DNA of 5,669 bases. Source: Acidimicrobiaceae bacterium (GTDB lineage: Bacteria; Actinomycetota; Acidimicrobiia; Acidimicrobiales; MedAcidi-G1). The position numbers were made by a program, and so were the translations under genes. The notes under the pieces were generated by a model that worked only from the letters and a program-made list of their open reading frames with translations, searched no databases and was not told the DNA's origin. The stretch lies in the NCBI GenBank assembly GCA_002714485.1, contig PAXM01000051.1, forward strand, positions 21,492 through 27,160, given 5' to 3'. Shown here piece by piece: positions 1 to 5,669 of the stretch. Numbering within the stretch: the stretch's first letter is position 1; the number at the start of each line of letters is the position of its first letter.

Positions 1-54
1 GCCAGTGGGACCACGTCACTCAGTATGTCAACTGCACGCTGAGGCGCTCCCACT
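1..54 (-). terminator. Inverted repeat at the 3' end of the ABC-F gene; possible factor-independent or processing hairpin
   Basis: AGTGGGA (4-10) is the exact reverse complement of TCCCACT (48-54). Nested inside, CTCAG (19-23) pairs with CTGAG (39-43). A short CGC/GTG pairing between the two stems is possible if one wobble pair is allowed. The outer stem touches the ABC-F stop codon (TAG at 55-53, minus strand). No T-run follows on the minus strand within the window, so it is not a canonical intrinsic terminator. It could be a GC-rich terminator, an mRNA 3'-end stabiliser, or chance. Nothing else is seen in bases 1-52. Confidence 0.3.
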
Positions 55-2023
55 AGGCCATGAGGTCGGCCGCTCGGTCCTTGGCGGCCTCGTGCTCGGC
101 CACCACTGAAGCCGCGCGGTCGGGATCCTGGTAGAGGTCGGGGTCAGCGAGCCGTCCCTGGACCTCCAGCACGGTGGCCTCAGCGGCCTCCCACTCCTTC
201 TCCGCCCGTTCCAACTTCCGGCGGATGCCCTGGCGGGGGTCCCGCTGCGGCTTGCCCTTTGCCTTGTTCCCCCTGGTTCGGTCTCCCTTCTGAGCGGCCC
301 CGTCACCGGAGCGGCGGCCCTCAGCGCCGTGGTTCGACGGGGCCGGACTCTGATCGGATCTCACCGGATACAGCACCCGGTCGGGGACGCCCTCGTACCA
401 CGTGGCACGCCCATCCCGGACCTCGACGGCGCAGTCGGCCACTGACCGGATCAGGTGGCGGTCGTGGGTGATGAGCACGACGGTCCCCGGGTAGGCCTGC
501 AGGGCGTCCTCCAGCACGTCACAACTGGGAAGGTCGAGGTGGTTGGTGGGCTCGTCCAGGACCAGGAGGTTGACGGGTACGGCCAGCGTCTTGGCTAGCG
601 CCAGGCGGGTCTGTTCGCCACCAGACAGGTCACCCACACGGCGGTCTACGGAGTCGCCCCGGAACCCGAAGGAAGCTAGGTAGGTGCGGGGGTTACGCCC
701 ATCGACCCCCACCCCGGGCACTGTCTTGAACTCCTCGAGCACCGTGCGTCGGTCGTCGAGTACCTCGGCCTGGAGTTGGTCGAAGTGGGACAGGTCGACA
801 TTGGTTCCCCGGCCCACCCGTCCCGCCAGGGGCGGCATCTCGCCGGTGAGTAGACGGACGAGGGTGGTCTTTCCCGCTCCGTTCGGACCGATGAGTGCCA
901 CCTTGCGACCCCGTTCCACGTCGAAGGTGACGTTTCGCAGAATGATCTCGTTTCCGCCACTGTCTGCACTGCCGGTCGACGGGGCGTCTGACCATCTGTC
1001 GGAAGACCCGTCGGCGGGTGGGTAGCCAGCAGTGACGTCGTGGAGTTCGGCCACTAGGCGCGACGATCGCCGGGGCTTGGGGAAACCGAACCGACTGGCC
1101 GGGTCGTCCGGCTCGTCGACCACGATCCGGTCCAGTTTCTCGAGGGCCTTGACCCGACTCTGTACCTGCCGGGCCTTGCTGGCTTTGTATCGGAACCGCT
1201 CGATGAACCGCTCCGTCTGGGCCACCTGACGGTCCTGTTGGGCGGCCAGCGCCCTCTGGGTGGCCAACTGTTCCTCTCGGGCCACCACGAACTCGGCGAA
1301 CCCGCCCACGTACTCGGTGATCCGGTTGCTGGCTAGTTCCAGGATTCGATTAGCAACTGCGTCGATGAAGTCCCGGTCGTGGCTGACGAACAGCAGGCCA
1401 CCGGACCATCCGGCCAGGTGCTGTTCCAGCCACGCCACACTGTCGACGTCGAGGTGATTGGTGGGCTCGTCCATGACCAACAGGTCAGGGGCCGAAAGCA
1501 GCAAGCGGGCCAGGGCGACGCGCATCCGCCAGCCACCTGACATCTCGGCCATGGGGCGATCGTGATCGGCGGGGTCGAAACCGAGCCCGGAGAGTATCCG
1601 GTGTGCATCAGCCTCCACGGCGTAGCCGCCGATCTGTTCAAAGCGCGACTGGGCCTCTCCGAACTCGGCCAGCAGTTGGCCCTGTTCGTCGCCGGAGGCC
1701 GAACCGATGCGTTCTCCGAGGTACTCGATGCGGGCCGCCAACTCGGTGACTGGTCCAGCACCCAGCATCACCTGTTCGAACACCGACCGACCGGTCTCGG
1801 TGGGGAGCTCCTGGGGGAGGTAGCCAATTTGCAGGTCGCGGGGCCGGTGGACCTCGCCGGTGTCGGGCTCTTGGAGCCCGACGATGGTCTCGATCAGCGT
1901 GGTCTTGCCGGTGCCGTTGCTGCCCACCAGGGCCACGCGACGTCCGGCCCCAAGTTGCAGGGCTACGTCGCGAAACAACAGGTGAGGGCCAAAGGCACGC
2001 GACAGTCCGGTGGCGGTGAGCAT
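53..2023 (-). CDS. ABC-F family ATPase (ribosome-associated, two nucleotide-binding domains)
   Basis: The 656-residue protein has two ABC ATPase domains in tandem and no membrane segments, which is the ABC-F architecture. Domain 1 has Walker A GSNGTGKT (34-41), signature SGGW (162-165), Walker B ending MDEPTNHLD (184-192) and H-loop SHDR (214-217). Domain 2 has GPNGAGKT (379-386), LSGGEQ (466-471), LDEPTNHLD (489-497) and THDR (519-522). Both catalytic glutamates (186, 491) are present. Residues about 235-320 form the charged helical linker that in this family contacts P-site tRNA. Residues about 565-655 are a Lys/Arg-rich stretch followed by a predicted coiled coil, as in Uup-like members. 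A Ser/Gly/Asp-rich insertion (about 335-358) interrupts the start of domain 2. Family members rescue stalled ribosomes, regulate translation or protect against ribosome-targeting antibiotics; I cannot tell which applies here. The ATG start gives a standard N-terminus, though no clear Shine-Dalgarno precedes it. It lies 40 bp downstream of the FabH-type gene on the same strand. Confidence 0.96.
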   Translation of the reverse strand: MLTATGLSRAFGPHLLFRDVALQLGAGRRVALVGSNGTGKTTLIETIVGLQEPDTGEVHRPRDLQIGYLPQELPTETGRSVFEQVMLGAGPVTELAARIEYLGERIGSASGDEQGQLLAEFGEAQSRFEQIGGYAVEADAHRILSGLGFDPADHDRPMAEMSGGWRMRVALARLLLSAPDLLVMDEPTNHLDVDSVAWLEQHLAGWSGGLLFVSHDRDFIDAVANRILELASNRITEYVGGFAEFVVAREEQLATQRALAAQQDRQVAQTERFIERFRYKASKARQVQSRVKALEKLDRIVVDEPDDPASRFGFPKPRRSSRLVAELHDVTAGYPPADGSSDRWSDAPSTGSADSGGNEIILRNVTFDVERGRKVALIGPNGAGKTTLVRLLTGEMPPLAGRVGRGTNVDLSHFDQLQAEVLDDRRTVLEEFKTVPGVGVDGRNPRTYLASFGFRGDSVDRRVGDLSGGEQTRLALAKTLAVPVNLLVLDEPTNHLDLPSCDVLEDALQAYPGTVVLITHDRHLIRSVADCAVEVRDGRATWYEGVPDRVLYPVRSDQSPAPSNHGAEGRRSGDGAAQKGDRTRGNKAKGKPQRDPRQGIRRKLERAEKEWEAAEATVLEVQGRLADPDLYQDPDRAASVVAEHEAAKDRAADLMA

Positions 2024-2063
2024 CCTGAGCGGAGGTGGTCCGTACGGGGTTTTTGGACCGGGG
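2024..2063 (-). other. Short spacer between the fabH-type and ABC-F genes
   Basis: The two minus-strand genes are separated by 40 bp with no recognisable promoter or terminator, which favours co-transcription. A weak 5-bp inverted repeat, GGTCC (2037-2041) and GGACC (2055-2059), flanks a short homopolymer-containing loop, but it is too weak to call a terminator. No purine-rich Shine-Dalgarno sequence is evident ahead of the ABC-F ATG, so that gene may rely on translational coupling or leaderless-like initiation. Confidence 0.5.
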
Positions 2064-2999
2064 TCAGGCGCCGGGTGGGTCCCAGCGGAGCACGGCAGCT
2101 GCCGAGGACATACCGGCGCCGAATCCGACCATCAATACCAGGTCACCCGGTTCGACCCTCCCTTTTTCCAAGGCGTCTACAAAGGCCAGCGGAATGGAGG
2201 CGGCCGACGTGTTGCCGGTTCGCTCAAGCACCATGGCGGCCTTGTCCATGGGGATGCCAAGTCGTTTGAGGGCGGCGTCGATGATCCGGATGTTGGCCTG
2301 GTGGGGGACGACCAGGCCGATGTCGTCCATGGTCACACCGGCCCGCTCAATGGCGTTGGTGGCTGCGGCTTCGAGAGCTAGCACGGCCCGCCGGAAGACC
2401 TCCTTGCCGTTCATGAAGATCTTTCCGCCGTGTTCGCAGGTGAGGATGCTGGCCGCCGAACCGTCCGACATGAGGTCCCAGCCCAAAAGAGTCGGGCTGC
2501 TGGCCGATCGCTCGATGACCACGGCGCCGGCCCCGTCACCGAACAGGACGCAGGTGCCCCGGTCGGACCAGGCGATGATCCCGCTGAGGGCGTCGCTCCC
2601 GATTACCAAGATGGTCTCGACCCCACCCTCGGCGAACTGCATGGCCGTGACGAGGCCATAGACGAAGCCTGAACACGCTGCGTTCAGGTCGATGGCCCCA
2701 CAAGACATGCCCAGGTCGTGCTGCACCACCGAGGCGCTGGCAGGGAACTGCTGGTCGCCGGTACAGGTGGCCAGCAGCAGGAGGTCTACGTCGGAGGGGT
2801 CGACGCCGGCCATGGCCATGGCGTCGCGTCCGGCTTCCACCGACATCTCGGTGACCTTTCCGTCCACGTGGCGGGTCCCGATCCCGCTGCGTTCGCGGAT
2901 CCACTCGTCGGAGGTATCCACTATCTGGGCGAGGTCGTGGTTGGTGAGCTTCCGTTCGGGGAGGTGGGTCGCCCAACCGGTGATACGGCCGTGGGCCAT
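2064..2999 (-). CDS. fabH: Beta-ketoacyl-ACP synthase III (FabH-type)
   Basis: FabH enzymes condense an acyl-CoA primer with malonyl-ACP to start type II fatty acid synthesis in the cytoplasm. The 311-residue length matches the family (about 310-335). The catalytic triad is visible: Cys109 in NAACSGF, His233 in PHQANIRI and Asn263 in GNTSAAS. Other family signatures are DEWIRERSGIGTRH (31-44), FGDGAGAVV (153-161) and the C-terminal GFGAGMSSAA (292-301). The ATG at 2999 is preceded by GGAG with a six-base spacer, a good ribosome binding site that supports this start. The gene is transcribed away from the cysQ-like gene and towards the ABC-F gene. Related thiolase-fold enzymes (fatty-acid or polyketide starter synthases with other primer specificity) share the triad, so the acyl-CoA used is unknown. 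No other fab genes are in the window, so this copy may or may not be the primary housekeeping one. Confidence 0.93.
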   Translation of the reverse strand: MAHGRITGWATHLPERKLTNHDLAQIVDTSDEWIRERSGIGTRHVDGKVTEMSVEAGRDAMAMAGVDPSDVDLLLLATCTGDQQFPASASVVQHDLGMSCGAIDLNAACSGFVYGLVTAMQFAEGGVETILVIGSDALSGIIAWSDRGTCVLFGDGAGAVVIERSASSPTLLGWDLMSDGSAASILTCEHGGKIFMNGKEVFRRAVLALEAAATNAIERAGVTMDDIGLVVPHQANIRIIDAALKRLGIPMDKAAMVLERTGNTSAASIPLAFVDALEKGRVEPGDLVLMVGFGAGMSSAAAVLRWDPPGA

Positions 3000-3086
3000 G
3001 GGGAACTCCGTGGTTCGTGGACCGGACGGTGGACACGTGGTCCGGAAGGAAGGCTAGCCACCGCCCACCAGTAGGGTCGTCCGACG
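3000..3086. promoter_or_regulatory. Divergent intergenic region between fabH-type and cysQ-type genes, with an inverted repeat
   Basis: This 87-bp gap must hold the 5' control signals of cysQ and probably of fabH. CCGGAC (3022-3027) and GTCCGG (3040-3045) form a perfect 6-bp inverted repeat with a 12-bp spacer. An overlapping alternative pairs GGACC (3019-3023) with GGTCC (3039-3043). CACGTG (3034-3039) is a small palindrome in the middle. GTGG recurs at 3010, 3017, 3029 and 3037. A TAGCCT at 3056-3051 on the minus strand could serve as a -10 element for fabH, but no good -35 is seen. The repeat would lie close to or just downstream of such a start site, where a repressor could act. Its role as an operator is inference. 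Confidence 0.35.
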
Positions 3087-3824
3087 ATGGAGGATCATGA
3101 ACTGGCCGGGCTGCTGGCCCAGGAGGCCGGTGACGTGCTCCTGGCTGTTCTGGACGAGGGCCTGGCGGCTGGATGGACTCCGTGGCAACTCCAGGACCAG
3201 GGCGACCGTAGGGCCCATGAGCACCTGGTGACCCGCCTGGCTGACCTCCGACCCGCCGACGCCGTCCTGTCTGAAGAGGGGAGCGATGACCCGGCCCGCT
3301 TGGCAACCGATCGGGTGTGGATCATCGACCCGCTGGACGGAACCAGAGACTTCTGCCGCCCAGGCAGTGTGGAGTGGGCGGTGCACGTGGCTCTCGTGGA
3401 GGATGGGGTGCCGACAGCCGCAGCGGTCTCACTACCGTCCAGCGGGGGCCTCTACGGGACTGGAATCTCCGTGGTGAAACAGGTGTCGGAGCGGGACCGG
3501 CCGATTGTCATCACCAGTCGATCCCAGTGGGGTGAAGCCGAGGAGGTGGCGTCGGCCATCGGCGGGGTCGTTCGGTCCTGTGGATCGGCTGGAGTTAAGG
3601 CGATGGCGGTTGTGTCCGGCTCGGCCGACGTCTACGTCCACCCGTCGGGACTCTACGAGTGGGACGCCTGCGCGCCAGCCGGGGTGGCCAGGGCTGCCGG
3701 GCTGGACGTGTCGGGCATCGACGGGTCGCAGTTGGAGTTCAACAAGCCCCGGCCGGTCGTTCCCGGCCTGGTGATCAGCCGTCCGGAGTACACCGACCGG
3801 GTGCTGGGCGCTCTTCGTTGGTGA
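3087..3824 (+). CDS. cysQ: CysQ-type 3'(2'),5'-bisphosphate nucleotidase / inositol monophosphatase family
   Basis: The 245-residue protein carries the Mg-dependent lithium-sensitive phosphatase motifs: SEEG (62-65), IDPLDGTRDF (80-89) with metal ligands Asp81 and Asp84, and EWDACAPAGVARAAG (191-205) with Asp193. The later GSQLEFNKPRP (213-223) and GLVISRPE (227-234) segments match the layout I recall for actinobacterial CysQ (Rv2131c type). Such enzymes hydrolyse 3'-phosphoadenosine 5'-phosphate to AMP and phosphate; some also act on inositol phosphates or fructose 1,6-bisphosphate, so specificity is not certain. PAP arises from sulfate assimilation and from phosphopantetheine transfer to carrier proteins. 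The ATG at 3087 is preceded by AGGG (3073-3076) ten bases upstream, a modest ribosome binding site. A second ATG at 3097 with GGAGG close by is out of frame. It is the only plus-strand gene here, and its last 50 bp overlap coaE head-on. Confidence 0.88.
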   Translation: MEDHELAGLLAQEAGDVLLAVLDEGLAAGWTPWQLQDQGDRRAHEHLVTRLADLRPADAVLSEEGSDDPARLATDRVWIIDPLDGTRDFCRPGSVEWAVHVALVEDGVPTAAAVSLPSSGGLYGTGISVVKQVSERDRPIVITSRSQWGEAEEVASAIGGVVRSCGSAGVKAMAVVSGSADVYVHPSGLYEWDACAPAGVARAAGLDVSGIDGSQLEFNKPRPVVPGLVISRPEYTDRVLGALRW

Positions 3825-4494
3825 CCGGACCGGTAGTGAGCTGGTCAAACAGTCGATCGACCTCATCGGCCAGATGTGCCTCGTCGCCGTCGTTGACCAC
3901 CACGTGGTCGGCCACGGCCCGTCGTTCAGCGTCGCCGACCTGGGAGGCCATGCGGGCCCTCGCGTCCCCGACGGTCATCCCCCGGCCGACCAGCCGTTCC
4001 AGGCGCGTCTCCCGGCCGGCTTCGACGACCACCACCTCGGTGTAGCCCCGGCCGTCGGGGAGGCGGCCCAGGTCGCTCTCCACCAGGACGGCCATGTCTA
4101 GGACAACTAGGTGGTGCTTGTCGGTTGCCTGTCGGGGGTTCTGACCTGTGCGTATCTCGCCGGTCAATGCGTCAAGACGTCGCGCCAGTTCCTTGTTGAT
4201 CGCCGGATGACTGATGGCCTCCAGATCGGAGAGTCGACTCTTGCCTCCCGGGGCTCGGTCGCCAAACACCAGGGTGGCCAACGTTCCACGGTCGACGTGC
4301 CCATCGTCATCGAGGACTCCGTCGCCGAATTCTGTTACCACGGCGTCTCTCACGTTGTCCTGAGTCAGGACGTCACGGCCGATGTCGTCCACGTCGATCA
4401 CGGTGGCACCCCGCTCGGCCAGCAGTCGGGCCACCGTGGATTTGCCGGCGCCGATGCCGCCGCAGAGGCCGATGACCCGTAGCCGAGCGGTCAC
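3775..4494 (-). CDS. coaE: Dephospho-CoA kinase
   Basis: CoaE phosphorylates the ribose 3'-OH of dephospho-CoA with ATP, the last step of CoA synthesis, in the cytoplasm. From the GTG at 4494 the product has 239 residues, somewhat longer than the usual 200 or so. The P-loop GGIGAGKST (12-20) lies where the family places it, followed by DVDDIGRDVL (34-43) with the conserved acidic residue, HPAIN (96-100), LDMAVLVE (132-139), RLERLVGRGM (164-173) and DHVVVNDG (197-204). The frame stays open upstream to 4743, but that part overlaps fumarase and reads as low-complexity Arg/Gly. The GTG therefore fits best, although no strong Shine-Dalgarno is seen. Extra length comes from about 15 residues near 112-128 and from a C-terminal tail of about 15 residues encoded inside the overlap with cysQ. 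The family's usual DxPLLxE motif reads DMAVLVE here. It lies 29 bp downstream of the fumarase gene, probably in one transcript. Confidence 0.93.
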   Translation of the reverse strand: MTARLRVIGLCGGIGAGKSTVARLLAERGATVIDVDDIGRDVLTQDNVRDAVVTEFGDGVLDDDGHVDRGTLATLVFGDRAPGGKSRLSDLEAISHPAINKELARRLDALTGEIRTGQNPRQATDKHHLVVLDMAVLVESDLGRLPDGRGYTEVVVVEAGRETRLERLVGRGMTVGDARARMASQVGDAERRAVADHVVVNDGDEAHLADEVDRLFDQLTTGPVTNEERPAPGRCTPDG

Positions 4495-4523
4495 CTGTCG
4501 ACCCGGTGAGTCAGCACCCGATT

Positions 4524-5669
4524 TCAGGACAAGCCGACGGGCGTCGACACCTCGTCGAAGAAGTTGCCGCCCTTGTCGTCGACGACCACGAAGGCCGGGA
4601 AGTCTTCGACCTCGATGCGCCACACGGCCTCCATGCCCAGTTCGGGGTACTCCAGCACCTCGACGGACCGGATGGAGTCCAGTGCGAGACGGGCCGCCGG
4701 GCCGCCGATAGAACCGAGATAGAAGCCGCCGTGATGGGCACACGCCTCTGTGACCTGTCGCGACCGGTTGCCCTTGGCCAACATGACGAAACTGCCGCCC
4801 GCGGCTTGGAAGCGGTCCACGTAGGCATCCATCCGCCCTGCCGTGGTGGGGCCGAACGAGCCTGAGGCGTAGCCCTCCGGCGTCTTGGCTGGACCGGCGT
4901 AGTAGACGGGATGGTCCTGCATGTAGTTCGGCATGGGCTGGCCGGCGTCCAACAACTCGGCGATCTTCGCGTGGGCGATGTCGCGCGCCACCACGAGGGT
5001 GCCGGTGAGCGACAGCCGAGTCTTCACGGGGTGCTTGGACAGTTCGGCACGAATGTCGTCCATGGGTTGATCCAGATCGATGGGCACCACGGCGACCGAC
5101 AGGTCGTCGCTGGTCACTTCGGGTAGGTAGCGGGCAGGGTCCTCCTCCAACTGCTCGAGGAACAGCCCCTCGGTGGTGATTTTTCCAAGGGCCTGGCGGT
5201 CTGCCGAGCAGGACACAGCGATGCCCACCGGGTTGGATGCACCGTGGCGTGGCAGGCGCACCACCCGGACGTCATGGCAGAAGTACTTGCCACCGAATTG
5301 GGCCCCTATACCGAACTCACGGGTCATGTCCAGTATGCGTTGCTCCCACTCGAGGTCCCGGAACCCGTGGCCGGCTTCGCTGCCTGCGGTGGGAAGGTGG
5401 TCCAGGTAGTGGGCCGAGGCGTACTTGGCGGTCCTCAGGGTGTGCTCGGCTGATGTGCCGCCGATGACCACCGCCAGGTGGTACGGCGGGCAGGCCGAAG
5501 TTCCCAGGCTTCGGAGCTTCTCGTCGAGGAACCGGGTCAGGCCTTCGGGGTTGAGTAGCGCCTTCGTTTCCTGGAACAGGAAACTCTTGTTGGCCGAACC
5601 GCCGCCCTTGGCCATGAAAAGAAACTTGTAGGCGTTTCCCGATACGGCTTCGATTTCGATCTGGGCCGG
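4524..5669 (-). CDS. Fumarate hydratase, class I (iron-sulfur, FumA/FumB type), 5' end missing
   Basis: Class I fumarases reversibly hydrate fumarate to L-malate in the TCA cycle with an oxygen-sensitive [4Fe-4S] cluster. The frame is open to the right edge, so the 381 codons here are the C-terminal part of a protein normally about 500-550 residues long. The ATG at 5615 is internal: residues before it (EIEAVSGNAYKFLF) continue the family alignment. Counting from the window edge, visible motifs are AKGGGSANK (20-28), ACPPYH with a cluster cysteine (Cys60), SCSADR with a second (Cys154), RDIAHAK (229-235), YYAGPAKTPEGY (256-267), GPTTAGRMD (273-281), KGNRS (299-303) and GGFYLGSIGGPAA (314-326). 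The third expected cluster cysteine would lie upstream of the window. Both the alpha-type and beta-type regions are joined in one chain, unlike two-subunit class I enzymes, because alpha-type and beta-type motifs follow without a break. A family cysteine at GASCPVG is Asn here (GASNPVG). It ends 29 bp before coaE. Confidence 0.95.
   Translation of the reverse strand, partial: PAQIEIEAVSGNAYKFLFMAKGGGSANKSFLFQETKALLNPEGLTRFLDEKLRSLGTSACPPYHLAVVIGGTSAEHTLRTAKYASAHYLDHLPTAGSEAGHGFRDLEWEQRILDMTREFGIGAQFGGKYFCHDVRVVRLPRHGASNPVGIAVSCSADRQALGKITTEGLFLEQLEEDPARYLPEVTSDDLSVAVVPIDLDQPMDDIRAELSKHPVKTRLSLTGTLVVARDIAHAKIAELLDAGQPMPNYMQDHPVYYAGPAKTPEGYASGSFGPTTAGRMDAYVDRFQAAGGSFVMLAKGNRSRQVTEACAHHGGFYLGSIGGPAARLALDSIRSVEVLEYPELGMEAVWRIEVEDFPAFVVVDDKGGNFFDEVSTPVGLS

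Noticed and set aside
533..1485. Two near-identical 38-bp direct repeats (533-570 and 1448-1485, 34 of 38 bases matching)
   Set aside because: They encode the paired Walker B DEPTNHLD regions of the two ABC domains, so they reflect the domain duplication and not a mobile or regulatory repeat.
1562..2269. Plus-strand 235-codon open frame antisense to the ABC-F gene and the fabH 3' end
   Set aside because: It is a shadow of the minus-strand genes in GC-rich DNA. The translation shows no recognisable motifs and spans two well-supported genes.
2035..2661. Plus-strand 208-codon open frame antisense to fabH
   Set aside because: It lies almost wholly opposite the FabH gene, which has its full catalytic triad. 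The translation is Ser/Arg/Pro-biased and not family-like.
3089..3099. GGAGG followed by an ATG at 3097 as an alternative cysQ start
   Set aside because: The ATG at 3097 is out of frame with the phosphatase and its spacing from GGAGG is too short.
2536..3306. Minus-strand 256-codon frame running from inside fabH across the promoter region into cysQ
   Set aside because: It is an Arg/Pro/Gly-rich out-of-frame reading that would overlap two convincing genes and their intergenic region.
3824..3834. ACCGG-A-CCGGT palindrome just after the cysQ stop, considered as a terminator
   Set aside because: It has no room for a loop and no T-run follows. It also lies within the coaE coding sequence.
4495..4743. 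Upstream extension of the coaE frame to an ATG at 4743
   Set aside because: The extension overlaps the fumarase C-terminus and encodes an Arg/Gly-rich sequence unlike CoaE. The GTG at 4494 places the P-loop at the expected distance from the N-terminus.
5613..5615. ATG as a start codon for the fumarase gene
   Set aside because: The frame is open to the window edge, and the residues upstream match the class I fumarase family. This Met is internal and the gene is simply cut by the window.

Overview
This is a high-GC, gene-dense chromosomal segment with ordinary bacterial housekeeping genes. I see no transposase, integrase, CRISPR array, RNA gene or phage gene. The CysQ-type phosphatase closely resembles the actinobacterial family (as I remember M. 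tuberculosis Rv2131c). Together with the GC-rich codon use this suggests an Actinomycetota bacterium. A lineage with a class I (iron-sulfur) fumarase, such as Acidimicrobiia or a relative, is plausible, but this is inference and the lineage is not proven.

Layout, left to right. Positions 1-52 are non-coding and hold an inverted repeat just after the first gene. Positions 53-2023 (minus) encode a two-domain ABC-F ATPase with a basic, coiled-coil C-terminal tail. Positions 2064-2999 (minus) encode a FabH-type beta-ketoacyl-ACP synthase III, 40 bp upstream of the ABC-F gene and probably co-transcribed with it. Positions 3000-3086 form a short divergent intergenic region with an inverted repeat. 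Positions 3087-3824 (plus) encode a CysQ / inositol-monophosphatase-family enzyme. Positions 3775-4494 (minus) encode dephospho-CoA kinase CoaE, whose 3' end overlaps the 3' end of cysQ by 50 bp on the opposite strand. Positions 4524-5669 (minus) hold the C-terminal two thirds or more of a class I fumarate hydratase. That gene continues beyond the right edge and lies 29 bp upstream of coaE.

The products share a loose theme. CoaE makes CoA, and FabH uses acyl-CoA to start fatty acid synthesis on acyl carrier protein (ACP). Loading ACP from CoA releases 3',5'-ADP, which is the substrate CysQ-type enzymes degrade. Fumarase belongs to the TCA cycle, and ABC-F proteins act on ribosomes. The arrangement looks like neighbouring housekeeping genes rather than a dedicated new system. 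The points most worth a second look are the cysQ/coaE antisense overlap, the low-complexity insertion in the second ABC-F nucleotide-binding domain, and the two inverted repeats next to genes.
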